From the NCBI GenBank assembly GCA_964542255.1, contig CAZITV010000050.1:1-13269 (forward strand): DNA of 13,269 bases, written 5' to 3'. Position numbers and translations under genes: made by a program. A model generated the notes under the pieces. The model made no database searches. It had not been told where the DNA came from and saw only the letters and a list, made by a program, of their open reading frames with translations. The stretch is from CAYMSF01 sp964542255 (GTDB taxonomy: Bacteria > Verrucomicrobiota > Lentisphaeria > Victivallales > Victivallaceae). Numbering within the stretch: position 1 is the stretch's first letter; every line of letters begins with the position of its first letter. Shown here in pieces: positions 6,611 through 13,269 of this stretch.

Positions 6611-9600
6611 ATGATTAAAAAATTATTGCTTCTCATATTGTATTGTGCCGCAGCGGGAATAACCACCGGAACCGGGGCAGACAACGGCTTAATCGCCTGG
6701 TATAAATTGGACGGCGACTTCAATGATGCCTCCGGCAACAAGTATCATCTGAAACCACTCTCACAGGGACAACCATTTTCTGACGAATATAATATCATGG
6801 CGACCCCAAATAAGTGCTGGGGGCCGTATAGTTCCACAATGCGCGACAGCGGCGCGAACGGACCGGGTCTGCCGCTGAAAAACGCTGACGGATTCACTAT
6901 CTGCGGCTTTGTCCTCGCGCCGGATCAAAACAATTATCATGCGGCACTGTTTGGTTTCGGTGATGAAACACACCGCCGCTCTGCCGCGCTGCTCTACGCG
7001 CCATACGGCGTATTCAACACTAAAGTCGGTTCAACTACTAAATATGCTTATCAGCGCTTTGCCGACAACCGCTGGCATCATTATGCGATAGTAGTGCCGC
7101 CTGAAAAAAGCGGCGATACCTACCAGGTTTACGTTGACGGCGTTGAAGTTTATAAAGCGCCGCTGCAGCGGCTGCGTTTCTACGGTTCATTCGTGATGGG
7201 CATGATTGACGGCAAGCAGGGCGATGGATTAAAAATCGATGAAATCAAAATATTCGGCCGCCCGCTGACCGCTGATGAAATAAAGAATGAAGCGGCGCTG
7301 CGCGGTAAACCGCAAACCGGAGAAGCGGCTCAAGCCGGCGCCGGCAACCGCGGTTCCGGGGCAAGCGGTGACATTGCCCGCCGCATCAAACCTGCCAAAA
7401 TCGACTTTCCTATTCAAGGCAAACTTAAGGTTCATTTTCTGACGAAGGAATGGCTATGCGTAGTTGGCGACTACAATGACTTTATTTGTTCGCGCATTAA
7501 AGCTGAATGCGGCACATTTTTGAAGAAACTGGATACGCGCGAGATAGATGTGCCGCAATGGAAATATGATTTTCACTATAATTTTGCGACCCTGGAAGTG
7601 ATGGGCGATTACCGGCCGATAATCAAGGGCAATTTTGAAAATATAGATTATTTCAAGCTCTATTCCGGTGAACAACCCATCGCGTTGACAGCTAATTCAT
7701 ACTGGTTGAACGCCATTGGTCAGATGCGGGTGCCGACTTCGACCGGACATGAACAGATGGTGAACAGCGCCGCGGTGGCTCATTTTGCTTATCTGAAACC
7801 GGGAAAACCACTAACCCAGGGTCAACACTATTCCATCAAAACCGCCGGCGGTGAAGAGGTAAGTTTTGTCTATGATGAAACCAAAATTATCTCCCGGGCG
7901 CTAAAAGTTAATCAGGTGGGGTATCTCCCGGATGCCGGGAGAAAATATGCCTATATCGGGGTCTGGCTGGGACCGCGCGGCCCGTTGGATTTATCTGGTT
8001 TTGCCGGCAGCAAATTCAATATAATTGACGAAAAGAGCAATAGCACGGTATATTCCGGCACCATCAATTTGAGAATGAAAGAGCAGTATTATACGTCTTC
8101 GAATGCGATGGTGCCGCTGAACGGCGAAGATGTGTACGAGATGGATTTTTCCGATTTTACTGTTCCTGGTCAATATCATATATATGTGCCCGGCATCGGA
8201 CGTTCGTGGAGTTTTGAAATCGGCAGTAATGCAGTCGGTCTAGCCTTTTATACCCATATCCGCGGTCTTTTTCATCAGCGCTCCGGCATCAAAAAAGGGC
8301 CGCCGCACACCAATTGGCTGATGGGCGCCGACCACATGGAAAGCTGGGAAGGCAAATTCTCGCCCAATGATGATGATTACGGACGCATCCGCGATAATGG
8401 TTACGGATATAAAGATGAAAACGGCAAGCCGGTTAAATTAGACCATTTTGATGTAATCGAAGAAACCGCCACCGACAATAAATTGCCGGATGTTTACGGC
8501 GGCTGGTGGGATGCCGGAGATTTCGACCGCCGTTCATTCCATTTCCGGATTGTTGACGACCTGTTATCAGCATATATGATGTTCCCGAATAAGTTTCCCG
8601 ACCGGCAGTTGGATATTCCTGAATCCGGCAATAATATTCCGGACATAATTGACGAGGCGGCGTGGGGTGTTGATTTATGGCGGCGGGCGCAAAATGCGCA
8701 AGGCGGCGTGGGGTGCTGGCTCGAAGCGACCAGCCATCCCAAAATATATAACCCGGCGCAGGATACACAACGTTATTACGTGGGTTTACCCACCCGCTGG
8801 AGTACAATTCAATATGCGGTTTATGCGGCGATGCTGGCACGTGCGTATAAAAATTGCGGCGCCGCCGACAAAGCGGCGTTATTCTTCAATTCTTCAGTTA
8901 AAGCTTTTGAATATGCGGTTAATCCGGTGAACACAGTCAAATTCTCGTGGATGCATGAATTGGCAGACAAGAAAAAGGTTCCTTACACATTTTCTGAATC
9001 TCCGGAAATCTCCAAAGCGGAAATATTCAAAGCCGCGCTGAATTTATATCTCTACTCCGGCGACAAACAATATACGGCGTATATGACCCAGGAAAATTTT
9101 GATACCGCACTTAAAGAAAGCGATTATCCGCGGACACCGTTCTTTCTGCTGGAAATTTTTGCTGCGGAACAGGATTTCTTTATGTTTGCATCTGATTACC
9201 GCCGGTTCATTATGCGCGAAGCAAGCCGCTGGCTGGGGTATCAGGAAGCACTGGCATACCGCAATTTGAATTGGCCGCTTGACCATGCCTATTTTCGTAA
9301 TCTGGCCTGGGGCGGCGCTATCCCGTTCAATAAAGGGCGGTTGTTTATTGCCGCCTACTATCTGACCGGAGATATCCGCTACCGCGATGCGGCGCTGCTG
9401 CTGAATGACTGGATGTGCGGCGCCAATCCAATGGGGAAGACATTTACCTCGGGACTTGGCAAAGTAGCGCCGGTGCGGGTATTATCACTGCCGTCGTATG
9501 CGGATGGAATTCTTGAACCGCTTCCCGGCATTACCCTTTATACTTTTACCTACAGAGTACATTACAATGCCAAAAAGATGGTCTATTCGCTGGATTATGC

Positions 9601-9913
9601 GCCGCGTAAAGACGTTGATTTCTATGGATTGAATATCAATTTGATGCCGAAATCTGTTTCCGGCGGCAAAGCAATGACCTACGATCAAATGGGCGAAGCC
9701 ATGGACAAATTTTACCCGGTATGGCGGCGTTTCGCCAATATCGAAGAATACACGGTTGACCAAAACGAATTCACAGTTTGGGAAACTATTTCTCCGTGCG
9801 CTGCCGGTATTGGCTGCCTGCTGCCGGATGGCTGGCTGCCGCCGCCGGAATGGAAGAACCGCAAACCGGCCGAAACTCTTGATGCAATGGAAGGCTATTT
9901 ATTTCAGCCTTAG
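6611..9913 (+). CDS. Secreted glycoside hydrolase family 9 enzyme with N-terminal LamG domain
   Basis: 1100 residues. The N-terminus (MIKK plus hydrophobic LLLLILYCAAAG) is a signal peptide, cleavage probably near residues 22-23. Residues about 24-230 form a LamG/concanavalin-like domain (GLIAWYKLDGDFNDASGN, RWHHYAIVV, YVDGVEVY, IDEIKIFGRPLTADEI). A Gly/Ala-rich linker spans 231-258. Residues 260-427 are an unassigned, possibly Ig-like region; 428-537 is the cellulase N-terminal Ig-like domain (KVNQVGYLPD). The GH9 (alpha/alpha)6 catalytic domain follows: GGWWDAGD (D634, D637, water-activating base) and QNEFTVWE with predicted general acid E1053. GH9 enzymes hydrolyse beta-1,4-glucans with inversion. 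CGANPMGKTF (936-945) matches the late substrate-binding segment, but the usual HHR that follows is replaced by VLSLPSYADG, so the substrate may not be ordinary cellulose. The protein is much longer than single-domain GH9 enzymes. Converges on the CPBP gene with 29 bp between stops. Confidence 0.92.
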   Translation: MIKKLLLLILYCAAAGITTGTGADNGLIAWYKLDGDFNDASGNKYHLKPLSQGQPFSDEYNIMATPNKCWGPYSSTMRDSGANGPGLPLKNADGFTICGFVLAPDQNNYHAALFGFGDETHRRSAALLYAPYGVFNTKVGSTTKYAYQRFADNRWHHYAIVVPPEKSGDTYQVYVDGVEVYKAPLQRLRFYGSFVMGMIDGKQGDGLKIDEIKIFGRPLTADEIKNEAALRGKPQTGEAAQAGAGNRGSGASGDIARRIKPAKIDFPIQGKLKVHFLTKEWLCVVGDYNDFICSRIKAECGTFLKKLDTREIDVPQWKYDFHYNFATLEVMGDYRPIIKGNFENIDYFKLYSGEQPIALTANSYWLNAIGQMRVPTSTGHEQMVNSAAVAHFAYLKPGKPLTQGQHYSIKTAGGEEVSFVYDETKIISRALKVNQVGYLPDAGRKYAYIGVWLGPRGPLDLSGFAGSKFNIIDEKSNSTVYSGTINLRMKEQYYTSSNAMVPLNGEDVYEMDFSDFTVPGQYHIYVPGIGRSWSFEIGSNAVGLAFYTHIRGLFHQRSGIKKGPPHTNWLMGADHMESWEGKFSPNDDDYGRIRDNGYGYKDENGKPVKLDHFDVIEETATDNKLPDVYGGWWDAGDFDRRSFHFRIVDDLLSAYMMFPNKFPDRQLDIPESGNNIPDIIDEAAWGVDLWRRAQNAQGGVGCWLEATSHPKIYNPAQDTQRYYVGLPTRWSTIQYAVYAAMLARAYKNCGAADKAALFFNSSVKAFEYAVNPVNTVKFSWMHELADKKKVPYTFSESPEISKAEIFKAALNLYLYSGDKQYTAYMTQENFDTALKESDYPRTPFFLLEIFAAEQDFFMFASDYRRFIMREASRWLGYQEALAYRNLNWPLDHAYFRNLAWGGAIPFNKGRLFIAAYYLTGDIRYRDAALLLNDWMCGANPMGKTFTSGLGKVAPVRVLSLPSYADGILEPLPGITLYTFTYRVHYNAKKMVYSLDYAPRKDVDFYGLNINLMPKSVSGGKAMTYDQMGEAMDKFYPVWRRFANIEEYTVDQNEFTVWETISPCAAGIGCLLPDGWLPPPEWKNRKPAETLDAMEGYLFQP

Positions 9914-9942
9914 GAGCCGTAAAGCAATAAAGCGGTTCGGCG

Positions 9943-10689
9943 TTACAAATCGGTAAAACCAAGGATGCGCAGTATCATTATGCCGATGATTGCCACCAGA
10001 TTATTGAAACAGTGGAGCAGCATCGCCGGAAAAAGCGAGTGATAGCGGAGGAACATCAATTGAAACGCGGCGCCGAGTAAAAACAATGCCGGCATCTGAT
10101 AACCTGAATCATGTATCATGGCAAACATGCAGGAAGTTAATACCAGCGCCGGGACAATCCCGGAACGCGCCGCGATAAAACCAAAAATTACGCGGCGGAA
10201 TAAAATTTCCTCAACTACCGGGGCGACAACGACTGCTGAAAACGCGATAACGATGAAGCTGGAAAGATCACAGGACAGCGCCAGTCTGATTATCGCCGGC
10301 TCTGAAAATTTAATATCAAAAGATTGAAGCAGCGCTTTAAAACTAACCGTCACCAGCACGCAAACAATCACCAGCACCAACACCGTGGCAAAACAAACCT
10401 TGAAATATTGGTTGTTCCAGTTTTTTAACCACAATTTATCATTGATGCTGCCTTCACCGGTAAAACGCATAATAAGCAGCATAGCGGCAAGCATTGCCAG
10501 CTGCGGCGGCAGGCAAATGATTAAAATACTATAAGGTTCAGATAAGGTTTGAGAATATTTTAATATCGCCTGACCGGCAAAAAGCGGAATTAATATAAAC
10601 GCTGAAAAGAGCATTCCAAGCGCGGTATAAAACCCATAATTGAGATATTTTTCTTCAATGCTGAAGCGGTTATTAAAAATTTCGTGCAT
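9943..10689 (-). CDS. CPBP family intramembrane glutamic protease (Abi/CAAX-like)
   Basis: 248 residues with several hydrophobic helices (about 22-48, 53-75, 96-120, 143-158, 178-192, 198-214, 222-243). The three motifs of the CPBP/Abi family (PF02517) are intact: EEILFR (E160, E161, R165), FAMIH (F189, H193) and HCFNN (H226, N230), which form the buried active site in the characterised homologue Rce1. Bacterial members process or protect against peptides, modulate membrane proteins, or have unknown roles; nothing here names a substrate. The gene starts 37 bp after the phosphofructokinase stop on the same strand with no terminator visible, so it is probably cotranscribed. The ribosome-binding site is weak (GGACGGA about 12 bp upstream), which suggests low or coupled translation. 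Confidence 0.9.
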   Translation of the reverse strand: MHEIFNNRFSIEEKYLNYGFYTALGMLFSAFILIPLFAGQAILKYSQTLSEPYSILIICLPPQLAMLAAMLLIMRFTGEGSINDKLWLKNWNNQYFKVCFATVLVLVIVCVLVTVSFKALLQSFDIKFSEPAIIRLALSCDLSSFIVIAFSAVVVAPVVEEILFRRVIFGFIAARSGIVPALVLTSCMFAMIHDSGYQMPALFLLGAAFQLMFLRYHSLFPAMLLHCFNNLVAIIGIMILRILGFTDL

Positions 10690-10726
10690 AATTATTTATT
10701 CCGTCCGATAACCGCAGAGCGCCGGG

Positions 10727-12934
10727 TTATTTCTTTTTAGCCAGCGCCATCGCGATGTCATACTGCGGCTCCCACCATTGCTGCGCCGGACGCTGTGCCT
10801 CACCAGCCACCATTTTGGGTAAATCCGCAATATTATGAACCGCGAACTTCCCGCTGCAGTGACCAATAAATTGTGCATTGTGACTATTTTCTTTTAATTG
10901 ATTTTCCAGTAATGTGAGTCCCTCAAACGCCAACCGAACTGCCTGGATACGGTCAAACGGTGACGGTGTGCCGCCCTGCTGCATTGAGCCGAGAATTACT
11001 TTGCGGATATCAAAAACGCCACCGCCGGCCTCCTGAAATAATTCACAAATAAAGCTGGTGGTATAAGTTGGATTGGCTTTTTCATTACGAATCATCAGTG
11101 CCACATGGCGATCGCCGTTAAGGAAATTTGAACTCAACTCTTTGACCTGCTGCTCCAACTTTTCCAGCGTTATCCCGTGTTCATGCAAATAAATATATTC
11201 TGCTCCTGAAGCCAGACCGCTCATCATCGCCAAATAGCCGCAGCACCGTCCCATCACCTCGACAATAAATGCCCGTCTGGTGCTGTCCGATGAATGTTTA
11301 ATTTTGTCCAGTGCTTCAACTATCGTATTGAGCGCGGTATCCGCTCCAATCGCCAGCTCGGCTCCAGGCAAGTTATTATTGATACTCGCCGGCACACAGA
11401 CTATCGGCAGGTTAAATGCCGGATATTGTTTTCGTGCCGCATTAAGCTCATAAACCGTTTGATATCCGCTCCAACCGCCAATCATCAGTAACGCGTCAAG
11501 CTTTAATTCCGTTATATTTTTAGCAATTTGACAAAATTCCTGTTCGCTTGGAATCTTGCGGTTGGTGCCCAATTTTGAACCGCCCACCGCATTCCACTCA
11601 TCGACATCCATCCACTTAAATTCGCGGACCCCGACCGAAATCAACCCATTGATGCCGTCTTCAATGCCGAGCATCGTATGACCGTGGTCAATACCCAGTT
11701 TAACTGCGGTACGAATAGCGTTATTCATTCCTGGCGCGGGCCAGCCGCAGGTAATTACGCCAATGCGTTTTCCACCCGGCTGCGGTTCATGTGGTACAGA
11801 TAATGCCAGTGTTTTAAAAATATGCACCATTTGATTCCAGCTGCTGCCGCGCAACTCGCGGGCAAGTTCAAAATTCTTTGCTTGAATTGCCGCAGCGATG
11901 GCCTGAGTTTTTTCAACAGCTTCCACCAGAGGAACTGTGGTAATGCGGTTTTCGCGGACTGCAACAAGATAGGATTGATCGTCAGCACCCGGTTTCAAAA
12001 TTTCATTAACCGCGACCCATCCGGAAATAGTACTCATACAGCGGTCATAGGCACTGGGGGAGCCGCCGCGCTGGACGTGTCCCAAGATTGTTACCCGTGT
12101 TTCCATTTGCAGCTGCTGTTCAATCACATCTTTCACATAATTGGAAGATATGGGATTGCCGAGCGAGTCGCGGGCGCCTTCCGCAACGATAATAATGCTG
12201 TCGCGCCGGCCGGCCAAACGCCCCTGCTTCAAAACCGCGCATAATTTATCTTCCCAGCCCGGCATTGGCGGCGCTTCTGGAACGAAGGTGCATTCGGCGC
12301 CGGTGGCGATAGCGCTCATCAGCGCCAAATAGCCGCAGTTCCTGCCCATTACTTCAACGACAAAAATACGCTGATGACTCGATGCGGTGCTGTTGAGTGC
12401 GTCGATGGCTTCAGTAATCCGGTGCAGTGCGGTATCCGCGCCGATCGTCATATCGGTATTAGCCATATCATTATCAATTGATCCTACCAGACCAATAATT
12501 TGCAGCTTATTGTGCCGTTCAGCTGCTTCCGGGGTAATTTTTTGAGCGGCAACTAAATCCTGGAGCAATCCGGTCCATTCTGTTTTTAGAATATTCGCTC
12601 CGGTTAGACTGCCGTCACCGCCAACCACAATCAAGTTATCAATGCCGTTTTGAATCAAGTTCAATGCGGCGCGCAGGCGGCCGGAACGTTCTCTAAACTC
12701 TTTGCATCTGGCGGTGCCGACAATAGTGCCGCCGAATTCCATAATCCCGCCAACCGATTCCCAGCTCATCTTTTCCAGCCATCCTTCGACCAGCCCCTGA
12801 TAGCCTTCTTTTATAGTGTAAACATCCGCGTTCAAAACAATTCCGCTGCGTACAATCGCCCGCACTGCTGCATTCATCCCCTGCGCATCGCCGCCGCTGG
12901 TCATAAATGCAATCGCTTTTCTTTCGGTAGTCAT
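10727..12934 (-). CDS. pfkA: 6-phosphofructokinase, eukaryotic-type tandem-domain form
   Basis: 735 residues made of two homologous halves. The N-half (about 1-385) is catalytic: GGDAQGMN (14-21), ATP-binding GGDGS (105-109), catalytic SIDND (152-156, D154 as base), fructose-6-phosphate contacts SHQR (R189), MGR (196-198), E252 and R280, H286 and R289 in TRVTILGHVQRGG. The C-half (about 388-735) repeats the fold (CGWPAPGMNNA, GGSKLGT, GADTALNT, GSMQQGGTPSPFDR) but reads GGWSG at 486-490 and SINNN at 517-521, so the catalytic Asp is Asn519; it is presumably regulatory, as in animal and fungal PFK1. Phrases such as GSIDND..NTDMTIGADTALHRI match the eukaryotic PFK family, although the protein is somewhat shorter than the animal enzymes (about 780). 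It phosphorylates fructose 6-phosphate in glycolysis, with ATP as the likely donor from the GGDG motif. AGGAG (12945-12949) lies 10 bp before the ATG. First gene of a pair with the CPBP protease. The gene symbol is by function, not orthology to the E. coli gene. Confidence 0.93.
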   Translation of the reverse strand: MTTERKAIAFMTSGGDAQGMNAAVRAIVRSGIVLNADVYTIKEGYQGLVEGWLEKMSWESVGGIMEFGGTIVGTARCKEFRERSGRLRAALNLIQNGIDNLIVVGGDGSLTGANILKTEWTGLLQDLVAAQKITPEAAERHNKLQIIGLVGSIDNDMANTDMTIGADTALHRITEAIDALNSTASSHQRIFVVEVMGRNCGYLALMSAIATGAECTFVPEAPPMPGWEDKLCAVLKQGRLAGRRDSIIIVAEGARDSLGNPISSNYVKDVIEQQLQMETRVTILGHVQRGGSPSAYDRCMSTISGWVAVNEILKPGADDQSYLVAVRENRITTVPLVEAVEKTQAIAAAIQAKNFELARELRGSSWNQMVHIFKTLALSVPHEPQPGGKRIGVITCGWPAPGMNNAIRTAVKLGIDHGHTMLGIEDGINGLISVGVREFKWMDVDEWNAVGGSKLGTNRKIPSEQEFCQIAKNITELKLDALLMIGGWSGYQTVYELNAARKQYPAFNLPIVCVPASINNNLPGAELAIGADTALNTIVEALDKIKHSSDSTRRAFIVEVMGRCCGYLAMMSGLASGAEYIYLHEHGITLEKLEQQVKELSSNFLNGDRHVALMIRNEKANPTYTTSFICELFQEAGGGVFDIRKVILGSMQQGGTPSPFDRIQAVRLAFEGLTLLENQLKENSHNAQFIGHCSGKFAVHNIADLPKMVAGEAQRPAQQWWEPQYDIAMALAKKK

Positions 12935-13017
12935 AATAATTTATCTCCTGTCAAAAAAATTGAACCCGCCGTTGGAAACTGTTACAAAATAACTTAATGC
13001 CGGCGAAGTTCTGGCTT

Positions 13018-13039
13018 TGCTAATATATTGCTAATATAT
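13018..13039. repeat. Exact 11-bp tandem duplication over the pfk promoter
   Basis: TGCTAATATAT occurs twice without a gap (13018-13028 and 13029-13039). On the minus strand each copy presents a TATATT box, so the -10 element of the phosphofructokinase promoter is duplicated about one DNA turn downstream. It could be a regulator half-site array or simple slippage. Confidence 0.75.
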
Positions 13040-13061
13040 ACAGCATATGATCAATTATCAA
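13033..13061 (-). promoter_or_regulatory. Sigma-70-like promoter for the phosphofructokinase-CPBP operon
   Basis: On the minus strand: -35 TTGATA (13056-13061), 17-bp spacer, -10 TATATT (13033-13038). Five matches in the -10 and four in the -35, with optimal spacing, pointing at the gene starting at 12934 with a leader of about 90 nt. That leader contains CGCCG and CGGCG complementary segments (around 13001-13005 and 12967-12971) that may fold, but no riboswitch class is recognisable. Confidence 0.6.
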
Positions 13062-13124
13062 CTCCGGGAGCTAAATTCAAAAAAGTATTTTGAGTATAAA
13101 CGCAATATTTTACAGGAGCAGTTT

Positions 13125-13200
13125 AACCACTGAATACACCGACTACACGGAAAAATCAAAACATTTTCTACCACGAAAAACACGAATTTTCACGAAAGAA
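13125..13200. repeat. CACGAA-type intergenic repeat, second copy
   Basis: AACCAC at 13125 opens a stretch containing TACACCGACTACACGG (13135-13150), then three consecutive units of about 10 bp: CACGAAAAA (13172), CACGAATTTT (13181) and CACGAAAGAA (13191). The last two units align with CACGAAAATT and CACGAAATAA at 4274-4293. The match to the other intergenic region indicates a dispersed repeat family in this genome. It lies between the pfk promoter and the next minus-strand gene. Confidence 0.65.
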
Positions 13201-13202
13201 AT

Positions 13203-13269
13203 CTAAAACATAATGCGGTGGATTTCATTGCCGGTGGCAATATCATACACCGCAGAAGGGTGTTCAGGC
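13203..13269 (-). CDS. C-terminal end of an unidentified protein
   Basis: The minus strand entering from the right edge has one frame open for 22 codons, reading PEHPSAVYDIATGNEIHRI then MF and a TAG stop at 13203-13205. The composition looks protein-like (alternating hydrophobic and polar residues, a beta-hairpin-like VYDIATGNEIHRI), but 22 residues are too few to assign a family. The frame ends just where the noncoding CACGAA repeat begins, which fits a real gene end. A nested inverted repeat overlaps it, so this may alternatively be noncoding repeat DNA. Confidence 0.4.
   Translation of the reverse strand, partial: PEHPSAVYDIATGNEIHRIMF
13214..13254. repeat. Nested 41-bp inverted repeat
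   Basis: TGCGGTG (13214-13220) pairs with CACCGCA (13248-13254), and ATTGCC (13227-13232) with GGCAAT (13236-13241), giving 13 perfect pairs separated by equal 6-base internal loops and a 3-base tip. It overlaps the last codons of the partial gene. No T-tract follows within ten bases on either strand. Possible transcript 3'-end stabiliser, protein-binding dyad or remnant of a palindromic repeat. Confidence 0.5.

Noticed and set aside
9914..9942. Bidirectional terminator between the convergent GH9 and CPBP genes
   Set aside because: The 29 bp contain only short CCG/CGG complementarity and no T-tract on either side.
13125..13200. CRISPR array
   Set aside because: The units are about 10 bp, imperfect and without spacers; no cas genes are nearby.

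Overview
The window is a 13.3 kb stretch of a bacterial draft genome. It contains a 100-base run of N, i.e. a scaffold join. The gene content (DedA protein, P2-type ATPase, secreted GH9 enzyme with a LamG domain, eukaryotic-like two-halved phosphofructokinase, CPBP protease) and the repeat-filled intergenic DNA fit a carbohydrate-degrading bacterium. My best guess is the PVC group (Lentisphaerota/Planctomycetota-like), but no rRNA or other phylogenetic marker is present, so this is tentative.

Layout. Left block, minus strand (1-3906): a calcium-type P2 ATPase, then a DedA-family membrane protein, then a DEDDh exonuclease cut by the left edge. They are closely spaced and read in the same direction, so probably form one operon. 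The N run falls at the extreme C-terminus of the ATPase.

Middle (3907-4772): 866 bp of divergent intergenic DNA. It holds a TATAAT box for the ATPase, a ~167-bp imperfect palindrome, degenerate CACGAAA-type repeats, a cluster of GC-rich hairpins, one AT-rich hairpin, and an extended -10 promoter for the plus-strand pair.

Plus-strand pair (4773-9913): a membrane-anchored hybrid sensor kinase homologue that has lost both its phosphoacceptor His and its receiver Asp, followed 83 bp later by a large exported LamG-GH9 glycoside hydrolase.

Right block, minus strand (9943-12934): a eukaryotic-type 6-phosphofructokinase whose second half has lost its catalytic residues, then a CPBP intramembrane protease 37 bp downstream. 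The upstream region has a good sigma-70-like promoter with an exact 11-bp tandem duplication over its -10 box, and then more CACGAA repeats. The last 67 bp appear to hold the C-terminal end of another minus-strand gene, overlapping a nested inverted repeat.

The observations most worth following are the doubly inactivated kinase/receiver protein next to the GH9 gene, the large palindromic element, the tandem -10 duplication, and the bacterial tandem phosphofructokinase. I saw no tRNA, rRNA, CRISPR array, transposase or phage gene.
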